Source of the DNA: Anaerolineales bacterium
GTDB taxonomy: Bacteria; Chloroflexota; Anaerolineae; Anaerolineales; Villigracilaceae
Length of the DNA stretch: 43,802 nt
Direction of reading: 5' to 3'
Assembly (NCBI GenBank): GCA_020847435.1
Contig: JADLBX010000013.1
Location: forward strand, 1-43,802
Shown: positions 23,269 through 31,534 of the stretch, in pieces
Layout of the letters: the number at the start of each line of letters is the position of its first letter
Numbering within the stretch: position 1 is the stretch's first letter
Notes under the pieces: generated by a model
What the model saw: only the letters and a program-made list of their open reading frames with translations
Told to the model about the DNA's origin: nothing
The model's database searches: none
Made by a program: the position numbers and the translations under genes

Positions 23269-25533
23269 ATGAAATTATTTCGTCTGCTCAATATTATTCT
23301 TCTCCCCGCATTTATTCTTGCCGCGTGCAGTTCCAACGGCAACGTATCCATCTTCCCCACCGAAACCTCCCTGCCGCAACCGCTCGTCACCATCAACTCC
23401 ACACCAGATGTGGGCGCGGCGCTCAGCGCGTACCTCGACGCCTACAAAGCGGATGACTACAACGCGATGTATGCCATGCTCAGCAAAGTGACCACAGACG
23501 CGCTTCCGCTCGACCAATTCGCCAAACGCAACAAAGACGCGTTGAACGAAATGAGCGCGGGCTCGTTCGATTACGAAATCCTCTCCGCGCTGGTCAACCC
23601 GCAGTCGGCGGAAGTTTCGTACCGCGTCACCTATCACACCGTGCTAGCAGGCGACATCCAACGCGACATGATCGCGCGCTTCGCGCTCGAAGATGGTCAG
23701 TGGAAACTGCAATGGGACGATGCGAACATCCTGCCGGAACTCGCGGGCGGGAATGTGTTACGCATGGATTACAAAATCCCCTCGCGCGGCGAAATCTACG
23801 ACCGCAGCGGCGAGCCGTTCGCGGCGCAATCCGACGTGTACGCGTTCTACGTCATCCCCGGCAACGTGACCGACGAAAGCATCGGCACGTTAGTTGCACG
23901 CGTATGGGCGCTGTGCGGCATCAGCCCGGAGGTCCTCACCGAGGATATCCTCAACACGCCGGACCAGTTCGCCATTCCGTTATGTGAAGCGTCGGCGGAC
24001 GAATCCGCTATCATACGGTCAGCCGCGCCCAGCGGTCTGCAATGGGAACAGTACACCTCGCGTTATTATTTCGAGCAAGGTACCGGCTCGAACGTCGTCG
24101 GCTACACTACGTTCATCTCCGCTGATGACTTGGATGAATATAAACGTCTCGGCTATCAAGGCTCGGAACGCGTCGGCAACGACGGCATCGAACGCTCGAT
24201 GGAAGATTATCTCGCCGGAGAACATGGCGGCACGCTGTACGTGGTGAATCCGGCTACAGGGCAGATCGTGACGAAGGTCGGCGAGAGCGAACCGCAGCCG
24301 TCCCAATCCGTTCACCTCACGTTGGACCGCAACCTGCAATACTACGCGGAAAAAGCCATCGAGGGTTTCCGCGGCGCGGTTGTAGTGATGGAAGTGGATA
24401 CCGGGCGCGTGCTCGCCATGGCAACCTCCCCGGATTACGATTCGAACATCTTTGAGACGAACAACCCCAACAGTTCCGAACGCATCGCGGAATTATTCCA
24501 GCGCCAGGATAATCCCCTGCTCAACCGAGCCGCGCAGGGGCAGTATCCGCTCGGCTCGGTGTTCAAGATCATCACCATGGCGGCGGGCATGGAAAGCGGC
24601 TTATTCATCCCTGAATCAACGTTTGATTGCCAATACGATTGGACAAAACTGCCGGATCAAATCCGCCACGATTGGACGTGGCAACACTGCCAGGACCGCA
24701 TCCAAAGCGGACGCGAGTGCAACACCTCCGACAGCCTCCCTTCCGGTTCGTTGACTCTTTCCGAAGGACTGATGCGTTCATGCAACCCGTTCTTTTGGGA
24801 TATCGGCTATACCCTTTACCAAAACAACCGCCAGACCGACATCGCCAACATGGCGCGCGCCTTCGGCTTGGGTTCGCCAACGGGTATCGGTCAAATTGAT
24901 GAAGCGGCAGGGAACATCAGCGATCCGCAAACGGCAATTGATGTGGTGAACCAAGCCATCGGTCAGGGCAATATGCAGGTCACGCCGTTACAGGTGGCGC
25001 GCTTCATCGCCGCGCTCGGTAACGGCGGCACGTTGTATCGTCCGCAGTTGGTTGAGTCCATTCAACCCATCGAGGGACCGCCGACGCTGGTCTTCAAACC
25101 GGAAGCCGCCGGTGTTTTGCCGGTCACGCCGGAGCGCTTGCAACTCATCCGCGAGGCGATGATCGAGGTGGTAAAGAATCCGCTTGGCACGGCAAACTTC
25201 CGCTTGCGCGGCATTCAGGTGCCGGTGGCGGGAAAGACCGGCACGGCTGAATCCGGCAGCGGCAAGCCCCACGCGTGGTTCGCCGGGTATTCAATGTGTG
25301 AAGAACAGGTGGAAAGTTTCCCGATCTGCAAAGACAAACCGGATATCGCCATCGTGGTCGTGCTTGAGAATCAAGGCGAAGGCTCGGATTGGGCGGCGCC
25401 GGTCTTCAAACGGATCATCGAGACGTATTACTTCGGCACGCCCCAGGCGATCTACTGGTTCGAATCCAACTTTGGCGTGACCGAAACCCCAACGCCCTTC
25501 GGCGGCATCCCCACCCCGACGCCGGAGCAGTAA
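23269..25533 (+). CDS. Class B penicillin-binding protein with NTF2-like N-domain
   Basis: A 754-residue peptidoglycan transpeptidase. N-terminal lipobox AFILAAC predicts a lipoprotein anchor. Residues ~45-155 resemble the MecA_N/NTF2-like domain, ~165-350 the PBP dimerisation domain (SRGEIYDRSGEPFA), and ~360-730 the transpeptidase: SVFK (Ser430 nucleophile, Lys433), SCN (Ser504), KTGT (Lys656). It cross-links stem peptides outside the membrane. The domain order recalls PBP2a/PBP3-like enzymes, but no resistance can be inferred. The upstream gap holds a REP element and a weak AAAGG ribosome site. Confidence 0.94.
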   Translation: MKLFRLLNIILLPAFILAACSSNGNVSIFPTETSLPQPLVTINSTPDVGAALSAYLDAYKADDYNAMYAMLSKVTTDALPLDQFAKRNKDALNEMSAGSFDYEILSALVNPQSAEVSYRVTYHTVLAGDIQRDMIARFALEDGQWKLQWDDANILPELAGGNVLRMDYKIPSRGEIYDRSGEPFAAQSDVYAFYVIPGNVTDESIGTLVARVWALCGISPEVLTEDILNTPDQFAIPLCEASADESAIIRSAAPSGLQWEQYTSRYYFEQGTGSNVVGYTTFISADDLDEYKRLGYQGSERVGNDGIERSMEDYLAGEHGGTLYVVNPATGQIVTKVGESEPQPSQSVHLTLDRNLQYYAEKAIEGFRGAVVVMEVDTGRVLAMATSPDYDSNIFETNNPNSSERIAELFQRQDNPLLNRAAQGQYPLGSVFKIITMAAGMESGLFIPESTFDCQYDWTKLPDQIRHDWTWQHCQDRIQSGRECNTSDSLPSGSLTLSEGLMRSCNPFFWDIGYTLYQNNRQTDIANMARAFGLGSPTGIGQIDEAAGNISDPQTAIDVVNQAIGQGNMQVTPLQVARFIAALGNGGTLYRPQLVESIQPIEGPPTLVFKPEAAGVLPVTPERLQLIREAMIEVVKNPLGTANFRLRGIQVPVAGKTGTAESGSGKPHAWFAGYSMCEEQVESFPICKDKPDIAIVVVLENQGEGSDWAAPVFKRIIETYYFGTPQAIYWFESNFGVTETPTPFGGIPTPTPEQ

Positions 25534-25539
25534 TAAATC

Positions 25540-25611
25540 AGCCACAGAGACCGCAGAGATTTTGAGAAAATCAAAAAAAGAATCTCGGCGATCTCTGTGC
25601 GCTCTGTGGCT
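25540..25611. repeat. Inverted repeat, cacagag/ctctgtgg family
   Basis: agccacagagaccgcagaga pairs with tctctgtgcgctctgtggct around a ~25-nt centre. The same arms flank the nested element at 8844-9039. The right arm is open in the rsgA frame. Confidence 0.85.
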
Positions 25612-25618
25612 ACGACCT

Positions 25619-26524
25619 GTGACACCAAATTTTCAATCAGGATTAATCGTCAAGACCCAATCCGGTTTCTTCACCGTAAAAACGGATCAGGGCTTGATCG
25701 TCTGTCAACTGCGCGGAAAGTTGAAACAGGGAAAAGCGACGGGCGACATCGCCGCGTTGGGCGACAACGTTCAAATCACAATTCTGAATGATGGCAGTGG
25801 AGCGATCGAGGAAGTCGAAGAGCGCAAGCGAGCCATCACGCGGCTCGACCCGCGTCCGCAGGGCGAGTATCAACAAGTGTTGCTGGCAAATGCAGATCAG
25901 GCGGTATTCGTGTTCGCCTGCGCGCACCCAAACCCGAAATTGAAAATGCTGGATCGGTTCCTGGTCATTGCGGAGAAACAAAGAATTCCAGCCGTCATTA
26001 TTGCAAATAAAATTGACCTCGCAGGTGATGCAAAAAGCATTTTTGGTTTGTACGAAGCCGTCGGATACCGCGTCGTATACGCTTCCGCAAAAACTGGCGA
26101 AGGGATTGATGAATTAAAAAACATCCTTGCTCAAAAGGTCAGCGCGTTCGCGGGACCCAGCGGCGTGGGCAAATCGAGTTTATTGAACGCCATGCAACCC
26201 GGCTTGGGACTCGCTGTTAATGACGTGAGTACGGCAATCAACAAAGGTAAACACACGACCGTGACGCGTGAACTCTTCGCGCTCGACGGCGGCGGATACG
26301 TTGCCGACACGCCCGGATGGAAGTCGCTGGCGTTGTGGGATACGACTCCCGAGGAAATGGACGCGTACTTTCCCGAACTGCGCGACCTCGTGGCGCATTG
26401 TCAATTCAGCGATTGCACGCACATCCACGAGCCGGGTTGCGCGGTGGTTAATGCGGTGGAGGAGGGAAAAATTCACGACCAAAGATACGAATCCTACCTG
26501 AGGTTGCGCGAGGGAAGAGATTAG
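25619..26524 (+). CDS. rsgA: Ribosome small subunit-dependent GTPase A
   Basis: A 301-residue RsgA (YjeQ), a circularly permuted GTPase that matures the 30S subunit. An N-terminal OB fold (SGLIVKTQSGFFTVKTDQG) is followed by permuted G motifs: NKIDL (G4), then FAGPSGVGKSSLLN (G1) and DTPG (G3), and the C-terminal zinc knuckle (CQFSDCTHIHEPGC). GTG at 25619 is preferred; the frame is open back to 25562, but that stretch is the right arm of a repeat. No good Shine-Dalgarno is seen for either start. Confidence 0.93.
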   Translation: MTPNFQSGLIVKTQSGFFTVKTDQGLIVCQLRGKLKQGKATGDIAALGDNVQITILNDGSGAIEEVEERKRAITRLDPRPQGEYQQVLLANADQAVFVFACAHPNPKLKMLDRFLVIAEKQRIPAVIIANKIDLAGDAKSIFGLYEAVGYRVVYASAKTGEGIDELKNILAQKVSAFAGPSGVGKSSLLNAMQPGLGLAVNDVSTAINKGKHTTVTRELFALDGGGYVADTPGWKSLALWDTTPEEMDAYFPELRDLVAHCQFSDCTHIHEPGCAVVNAVEEGKIHDQRYESYLRLREGRD

Positions 26525-26606
26525 AGAATTAGAGAATTGGAGAATTGGGGTCGAGACTAGAGACTGGCAATTGACGATTGGCGGTTGACGATTTACGATT
26601 GGGGAA
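26517..26606. repeat. Composite repeat upstream of holB
   Basis: gattagagaattagagaatt, ggagaattggggtcgagac, tagagactgg, then caattgacgattggcggttg and gacgatttacgattg. It combines the gagaattag, gagactgg and acgatttacgatt families, begins inside the rsgA stop region and fills the gap to holB. Confidence 0.8.
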
Positions 26607-26609
26607 CTT

Positions 26610-27614
26610 ATGACTGATCACTCGATCACTGAAAACTGGAATCTCACAGGTCACAACTGGGCTGTGGACATGTTGCAGAAACACATCGTTCGCGGGACGA
26701 TGCGGCACGCGTATCTTTTCGCGGGCGCGCCGGGCGTCGGTCGCCGCACGCTGGCGGTGCGATTCGCTCAGGCGTTGAACTGCGCCTCACCGTTTGAAGC
26801 AGGCGTCCCCTGCGGAGTGTGCCGTGATTGTCGTCAGATCGAATCACTAAAGCACGCGGACCTGACCATGGTCGAATCCGAATCCGAGGGCGGCATCCTA
26901 AAAGTGGATCAGATCCGCGAGGCGCGCAAAACGCTCACGCTCAAACCGTTCCAATCGAGTTATCGCGTCGCGCTGTTTTTGCGTTTTCACGAAGCCAACG
27001 ACAGCGCCGCCAACGCGTTGCTGAAAACGCTCGAAGAAGCGCCGTCGTACGCGGTGTTAATCCTCACCGCCGACAACCCCGAACAATTATTGCCCACAAT
27101 CGTTTCGCGGTGTGAAGTCCTACGATTACGTCCTCTGCCCATAGATGTTGTTCAGAAAGAACTGGAGATTAGAGGACTGGAGACTGGGCGCGCAAAATTG
27201 ATCGCGCACATTTCAGGCGGAAGAATGGGATACGCGCTTCGGCTGACCGAAGACGACTCCCTGCTCGCTCAGCGCGACGAACGGCTGAACGATCTGCTCG
27301 CCCTTTTGCCTGCCTCGCGCGTGGAAAAATTTTCCTACGCCGACAAACTTGCCAAAGACAAAGACGCGATGCGGCAGACGATCACATTCTGGCTGTCCTA
27401 TTGGCGCGACGTGATGCTGCGCGCCGCGCAAACCGAAACTCCGCTGGTGAATGTAGACCGCAACGTCGAAATCGAAGACATCGCCTCGCGCATGGACCTT
27501 GCCGCCTCGCGCCGCGTAGTCAGCGGGCTCGAGTCCGCGCTTGAAAAAATGGACCGCAACGTAAACGCGCGCATGTTGGCTGAAGTCATGTTGATGGATT
27601 TGCCGCGCGTTTAA
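26610..27614 (+). CDS. holB: DNA polymerase III delta-prime subunit
   Basis: A 334-residue clamp-loader ATPase-like subunit. The AAA+ N-domain has a Walker A-like loop GAPGVGRRTLAVRFAQ (~31-46), a zinc-binding cluster with three cysteines (CGVCRDC, preceded by Cys), LLKTLEEAP and the sensor SRCEVLRLRPL. The C-terminal helical domain fits delta-prime, not the longer tau/gamma. Residues ~186-196 (ELEIRGLETGR) are encoded by sequence resembling the gagattag repeat family, without extra length. The start follows GGGGA. Confidence 0.92.
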   Translation: MTDHSITENWNLTGHNWAVDMLQKHIVRGTMRHAYLFAGAPGVGRRTLAVRFAQALNCASPFEAGVPCGVCRDCRQIESLKHADLTMVESESEGGILKVDQIREARKTLTLKPFQSSYRVALFLRFHEANDSAANALLKTLEEAPSYAVLILTADNPEQLLPTIVSRCEVLRLRPLPIDVVQKELEIRGLETGRAKLIAHISGGRMGYALRLTEDDSLLAQRDERLNDLLALLPASRVEKFSYADKLAKDKDAMRQTITFWLSYWRDVMLRAAQTETPLVNVDRNVEIEDIASRMDLAASRRVVSGLESALEKMDRNVNARMLAEVMLMDLPRV

Positions 27615-27646
27615 CCGTAGTGACGATGAATGATGAAAGAGGAAAG

Positions 27647-27988
27647 ATGAAACAACCATCCCTGCGAGAACTGGCTGTGATGACGATAGACGAGGGCGAA
27701 GAGATCGCGGGCGCGTGGATCACGCCGTACATTCCCAAAGTAGGCATGTACAAACTGCTCGCCAAGAAAACGAAAGACGGTTCGTACGCCTGGGTGCATT
27801 TCATCCAGCGCTTGAACGGCAACAAAGAGATTGTGTTTCGCGGGGAAGCCAAAGACAAGCAACAATTGGAGACACTGCTCGAAGTCGCCAACGGAAAACT
27901 ACAGGCGATCTTCAAAGTAAAACTTCAACCCGCCGATGCCGACATGTACACGCTGGACGGCAAACCCGCGCCGCCGAAATTGCAATAA
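27647..27988 (+). CDS. Small conserved-looking hypothetical protein
   Basis: A 113-residue soluble protein of mixed alpha/beta character (KMYKLLAKKT-like strand, YAWVHFIQRLNGNKEIVFRG, then a helix ~75-92). No family recognised. ATG 27647 has AGAGGAAAG upstream; an earlier ATG at 27626 is less well supported. It lies 32 nt after holB and 12 nt before the cyclase gene on the same strand, so it is likely co-transcribed with them. Confidence 0.62.
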   Translation: MKQPSLRELAVMTIDEGEEIAGAWITPYIPKVGMYKLLAKKTKDGSYAWVHFIQRLNGNKEIVFRGEAKDKQQLETLLEVANGKLQAIFKVKLQPADADMYTLDGKPAPPKLQ

Positions 27989-28000
27989 GATTCCTGAACA

Positions 28001-29290
28001 ATGACCACATCCTACGCCTCGCTTTATCCCCGCGCAGGTAAACTGCGTTTTCCTCCAGAGATCGAAAAGCAATTTCTGGAAGAATACCGCGTCGGCGCGC
28101 GCTCCACGACGCGTTTTGCGCTGGCGTTGGGCGCGGCGCTCTACGCGTTGTTCGGCATCTTAGACATCTACGCCGTTCCGATGTCGAAGGAAGTCGTTTG
28201 GTCCATTCGCTTCGGAATCGTCGTCCCCGTGTTTGTTCTGATCTTCGCCTCCACGTATTTCAAGAGTTTCCAAGCGTACATCCAACCGTTGGCGTGCGCC
28301 GCCGCGTCCATCGCGGGATTGGGTATCGTCGCCATGATCGCGGTCACGCGCGAAGTGGAGTTCGGCAACCGCTTCTATGTGACGGGCTTACTGCTCGTCT
28401 CGATGTGGACGTACGGACTCTCGCGTCTGCTCTTCCGTTATGCGTTGATCGCCAACCTGATCATCGCGGTGGGTTACGAGGTCAACAGTATCTGGGTCAA
28501 AGGATTGTTGGAAACTGAGACCGGCACGCTGATCTTCATCATCTATAACTTTTTCTTTCTCGGCGCGAACGTCCTGGGCGCGTTCACTAGTTTTTACCTC
28601 GAACGGTTCAGCCGCCGTGAATTTCTGCAAAAATACGACATCCGCTTTGAACGCGACCAGGTAGATTCCCTGCTCCACAATGTGATCCCCGGCTGGGTTG
28701 CCGACAAACTGAAAGAGGGCAAAAAAACCATCGCCGAGGAAATCGAATCGGCAAGCGTACTCTTCGTGGACATCGTCAACTTCACGCCGATCTCAGCCAA
28801 GTTCGGTCCGCACGAAGTGGTGCAGATGCTCGACGATGTGTTCTCCCTCTTCGACGAACTCGTGGAAAAACACAAAGTGGAGAAAATTCAGGTGGCAGGA
28901 GACGGCTACATGGCGGCGGCAGGCGTCCCGAAGCCCAGACCCGATCACGCGCACGCGTTGGCGCGTCTCGCGCTGGATATGTTGAAGCGCGTCCACGAGG
29001 GGAATTTCCTCAACGGTAAACATCCGATCGAGATTCGCATCGGGTTGAATTCCGGCTCGTTGATCGCGGGCGTGATCGGTCGGCGAAAAGTGTTCGCCGT
29101 CTGGGGCGATATGGTCAACACCGCCAGCCGCATGGAAAGTCACGGAGTTAAGAACCGCATCCAGATCACGCGTGCCGCGTATGAATTGCTGAAAGACGAT
29201 TTCGAGTGCGAATATGTCGGCGAGATTCAAGTCAAGGGCAAGGGACAAATGGAAGCCTGGCACCTGCTTGGCGAAAAGGAGAAACGATAA
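28001..29290 (+). CDS. Membrane-bound class III nucleotide cyclase with non-canonical purine-selecting residues
   Basis: A 429-residue protein: cytoplasmic N-end, six membrane helices (~35-205), a short coiled linker, and a class III cyclase domain (~245-420). Both metal aspartates are present (FVDIVNF, Asp257; GDGYMA, Asp301), as are the transition-state Asn373 and Arg377 in NTASRM. The residues that select the purine, Lys and Asp in adenylate cyclases, are Gln297 (EKIQVAG) and Ala366 (FAVWGD). The product could be cAMP, cGMP or mixed. DUF2277 begins 2 nt downstream. Confidence 0.9.
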   Translation: MTTSYASLYPRAGKLRFPPEIEKQFLEEYRVGARSTTRFALALGAALYALFGILDIYAVPMSKEVVWSIRFGIVVPVFVLIFASTYFKSFQAYIQPLACAAASIAGLGIVAMIAVTREVEFGNRFYVTGLLLVSMWTYGLSRLLFRYALIANLIIAVGYEVNSIWVKGLLETETGTLIFIIYNFFFLGANVLGAFTSFYLERFSRREFLQKYDIRFERDQVDSLLHNVIPGWVADKLKEGKKTIAEEIESASVLFVDIVNFTPISAKFGPHEVVQMLDDVFSLFDELVEKHKVEKIQVAGDGYMAAAGVPKPRPDHAHALARLALDMLKRVHEGNFLNGKHPIEIRIGLNSGSLIAGVIGRRKVFAVWGDMVNTASRMESHGVKNRIQITRAAYELLKDDFECEYVGEIQVKGKGQMEAWHLLGEKEKR

Positions 29291-29292
29291 TT

Positions 29293-29517
29293 ATGTGCCG
29301 AAGCATCAAAACCTTACGCAGCGAAATCCCCGCCACCGAGGAGGAAATCCGCGCGGCGGCGTTGCAATTTGTGAGGAAGGTCAGCGGTTATCGCAAGCCG
29401 TCGAGGGTCAATGAAGCGGCGTTCGAGAAGGCGGTAGATGAAGTGACTGAGGCGACGCGAAGTTTATTGAAGGGGCTCGCCACGAAAAGCCAAGCAATTG
29501 TTTCGGTGAAAAATTAA
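29293..29517 (+). CDS. DUF2277 protein
   Basis: A 74-residue protein starting MCRSIKTLR, the hallmark of DUF2277, a small bacterial family of unknown function with a helical core (ATEEEIRAAALQFVRKVSGY, then a second helix to the end). It begins 2 nt after the cyclase stop with GGAGAAACG as ribosome site inside the cyclase end, so the two are translationally coupled. No function can be inferred from this pairing alone. Confidence 0.85.
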   Translation: MCRSIKTLRSEIPATEEEIRAAALQFVRKVSGYRKPSRVNEAAFEKAVDEVTEATRSLLKGLATKSQAIVSVKN

Positions 29518-29578
29518 TTTGCTCTGCTGGAACCTATGAACTCTTTGCGGTGTATTTGAAGTAAAGCAAGGAGTCGCA

Positions 29579-30178
29579 ATGCAAAGACGATATTTCACCC
29601 TTTCTATTCTACATCTCGCGATACTTTTGGCTAGTTGCACAACTCTACTGCATCAGGAAACCAAGTCGCTCGAAGACTATCGGATGCCAACAGAGATTCC
29701 CGCGCCTGTCGAGTTGACGCAAACCGTCGAAGCCGAGATCGCGTCGAAGATTCCGCCAAAGGATTGTCTTGTCACAACGTTGAGCAAGTCTGCGTTCGCG
29801 GCGCCTGAGCCGTACTTGCCGTCCGCGCCGTTGGAGGGAATCTTCTGGTTCGGCTCGGAACATTTATGGACCGCGCTTCACAACGACGGCGTTTGGTCTG
29901 GATTGCCGAAAACTTCAGACGGCTTTACTCAAAAGATCATGTGGTGGAGCGATTTGTATGATCTGCCCAACGAACCTGAACCCGCGCTTGTTGTCACTGG
30001 TCGCAGGCTGGACGGCGAATCGCCCGACCTCCGCTTCTATGGCGCGACGAACGCGATGGCAGATGATATCGGCGAAGCCATGCTTACGGGCGTTGAATTT
30101 CCAACACTTGGATGTTGGGAAGTACGAGGAGAGTACAAAAAGTCCAGCCTGACATTTATCGTGTGGATCGCGCCGTAA
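29579..30178 (+). CDS. Putative lipoprotein of unknown function
   Basis: A 199-residue protein with lipoprotein signal (AILLASC, Cys20), a Pro/Glu-rich stretch and a compact C-terminal domain rich in Trp (FWFGSEHLWTALHNDGVW, IMWWSDLY) with two further Cys (Cys62 and the CWEVRG cysteine) that may form a disulfide. No family recognised with certainty. AAGGAG lies 6 nt before the ATG. It is followed by a REP element. Confidence 0.7.
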   Translation: MQRRYFTLSILHLAILLASCTTLLHQETKSLEDYRMPTEIPAPVELTQTVEAEIASKIPPKDCLVTTLSKSAFAAPEPYLPSAPLEGIFWFGSEHLWTALHNDGVWSGLPKTSDGFTQKIMWWSDLYDLPNEPEPALVVTGRRLDGESPDLRFYGATNAMADDIGEAMLTGVEFPTLGCWEVRGEYKKSSLTFIVWIAP

Positions 30179-30185
30179 AATAAAT

Positions 30186-30276
30186 ATGTCATTGCGAGGA
30201 GGGCGATAGCCCGACGAAGCAATCCCCTCGCACGATAAGATTGCTTCGTCGCAACGAACGCTCCTCGCAATGACAT
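30186..30276. repeat. gtcattgcgag/gaagcaatc REP element, copy 2
   Basis: atgtcattgcgagga with gaagcaatcccctcg, then agattgcttcgtcgcaacg and ctcctcgcaatgacat: a nearly symmetric 90-nt hairpin. Copy 3 at 32528-32613 shares the right half almost exactly. It abuts the displaced ATPase tail. Confidence 0.88.
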
Positions 30277-30279
30277 TTG

Positions 30280-30390
30280 CTATTCAATCGCCCCTCGTAA
30301 TTTTCTCGCCAACTTTCCAAAATTGGACGTGTAGCGAATATCATCTTTGCGTGGACGCGGCAAGCAACTGTCGCATCCATTTTTATTTTG
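30280..30390 (-). pseudogene. Displaced 3' end of the transporter ATPase gene
   Basis: On the minus strand it encodes the last 27 residues plus stop of the ATPase whose intact gene ends at 30706 (LPRPRKDDIRYTS and GKLARKLRGAIE are both present). Over these codons 12 differ synonymously and none change the amino acid. Just upstream the match continues for ~30 nt with two substitutions and a 1-nt deletion that breaks the frame. There is no start codon or further homology upstream. The two tails are direct repeats 426 nt apart, flanking the XRE gene. Confidence 0.85.
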
Positions 30391-30404
30391 GCGCGTGCAC
30401 CTTT

Positions 30405-30410
30405 TATGAT
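30405..30410 (+). promoter_or_regulatory. -10 box of the XRE regulator
   Basis: TATGAT 12 nt before the GTG at 30423, giving a leader of ~6 nt. Confidence 0.4.
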
Positions 30411-30422
30411 ACACTCCCGTCT

Positions 30423-30704
30423 GTGAAGAAAAGAAATGTTGGAAGCGCCTTTGACGATCTTTTGCGCGAAGAGAACTTGCTCGAACGCGCGCAAGCGACC
30501 GCGATCAAACGCGTCATCGCTTATCAAATTGCCGAGGAAATGAAACAACGCAAACTCAGCAAGACTGAAATGGCGGATAAGATGAAAACCAGCCGCGCCG
30601 CGTTGGAACGACTGCTCGACCCATCCAATTCATCGGTCACTTTGTCAACTTTGGAGCGCGCGGCTTCCGCGCTGGGGAAAAAACTCAAAGTGGAATTGGC
30701 ATAG
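30423..30704 (+). CDS. XRE/HigA-type helix-turn-helix protein (GTG start)
   Basis: A 93-residue DNA-binding protein with a helix-turn-helix at ~35-85 (AYQIAEEMKQRKLSKTEMAD, TSRAALERLLDPSN, TLSTLERAASALGKKL). It resembles HigA/XRE antitoxins and regulators; no toxin gene is adjacent. GTG 30423 is chosen because the frame further up is made from the displaced ATPase tail read in antisense. It ends 1 nt from the convergent ATPase stop and is enclosed by the two copies of that gene's tail. Confidence 0.8.
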   Translation: MKKRNVGSAFDDLLREENLLERAQATAIKRVIAYQIAEEMKQRKLSKTEMADKMKTSRAALERLLDPSNSSVTLSTLERAASALGKKLKVELA

Positions 30705-30705
30705 G

Positions 30706-31452
30706 CTACTCGATCGCCCCGCGTAACTTTCTCGCCAGCTTTCCGAAATTGGACGTATAGCGGATGTCGTCCTTGCGTGGACGCGGCAGGTCAACTGCCA
30801 CGTCCATTTTTATTTTGCCGGGGCGTTGAGTCAGCACCAAGACGCGGTCTGCAAGAAATAACGACTCGTTGATCGAATGAGTCACCATGATGACCGTCTT
30901 CTGGCGCGCCTGCCAGATACGCGATAACTCCGTCCACATGCGTTCGCGGGTCATGGCGTCGAGGGAGGCGAAAGGCTCATCGAGCAGGAGCAGGTCGGGG
31001 TCATGGATGAGCGCCCGCGCAATCGCCACGCGCTGCGCCATCCCACCCGAGAGATCGCGCGGGAGCGAGTCTTCGAATCCTTGTAATCCGACCAACTCGA
31101 TCATTTCGATTGCCTTCTTCCGTGCGCTGGCTTCATCCATTTGATTCACCTCGAGCGGAAGTTTGATATTTTCGATGACTGTCCGCCAGGGCATGAGGTT
31201 CGCCTGTTGAAAGACCATGCCGATACTCGGCTGTCTGCCGCGACCGAAGGTGAACGAGCCCGACGTGGGCGGAATCAATCCAGCCAAAATTCGCAACAGC
31301 GTCGTCTTACCTGAACCCGACGGACCCAACACGCACACGAACTCGCGCGGACGGACGTTGAACGAAACGTCATCGAGCGCGCGTAAGCCGCCGTTTTCGT
31401 TTTGGAATACGGCAGAGAGATTGCGGATGGTGAGGATGGGCGCGTGAGACAT
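30706..31452 (-). CDS. ABC transporter ATP-binding protein of the putative riboflavin importer
   Basis: A 248-residue ATPase of the nitrate/sulfonate/thiamine-precursor subgroup. Walker A GPSGSGKTTLLR (~40-51), Q-loop MVFQQANLMPWRT, signature LSGGMAQRVAIARA, Walker B LLLLDEPFASLDA, H-loop VTHSINES. It should power the permease encoded by the third gene of this operon. It is the last gene downstream of the FMN riboswitch, separated from the binding-protein gene by an 82-nt gap with a hairpin repeat. Its last 27 codons occur a second time at 30280-30390. Confidence 0.9.
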   Translation of the reverse strand: MSHAPILTIRNLSAVFQNENGGLRALDDVSFNVRPREFVCVLGPSGSGKTTLLRILAGLIPPTSGSFTFGRGRQPSIGMVFQQANLMPWRTVIENIKLPLEVNQMDEASARKKAIEMIELVGLQGFEDSLPRDLSGGMAQRVAIARALIHDPDLLLLDEPFASLDAMTRERMWTELSRIWQARQKTVIMVTHSINESLFLADRVLVLTQRPGKIKMDVAVDLPRPRKDDIRYTSNFGKLARKLRGAIE

Positions 31453-31458
31453 GTTTTG

Positions 31459-31531
31459 AACCGCGAAGCGCTCAAAGAACGCAAAGATTTTAAAAGGTTT
31501 TCTTGGCGATCTTCGCGCGCTTAGCGGTTAT
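31459..31531. repeat. Long imperfect hairpin in the riboflavin-transporter operon
   Basis: aaccgcgaagcgctcaaaga pairs with gatcttcgcgcgcttagcgg around gattttaaaaggttttc. A similar element with ccgccaag arms is at 43714-43783. It fills the gap between the binding-protein and ATPase genes. Confidence 0.75.
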
Positions 31532-31534
31532 TTT

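Noticed and set aside
30270..30422. N-terminal extension of the XRE protein back to 30270
   Set aside because: This stretch is the displaced ATPase tail read in antisense; the helix-turn-helix protein is complete from GTG 30423, which has a nearby -10.
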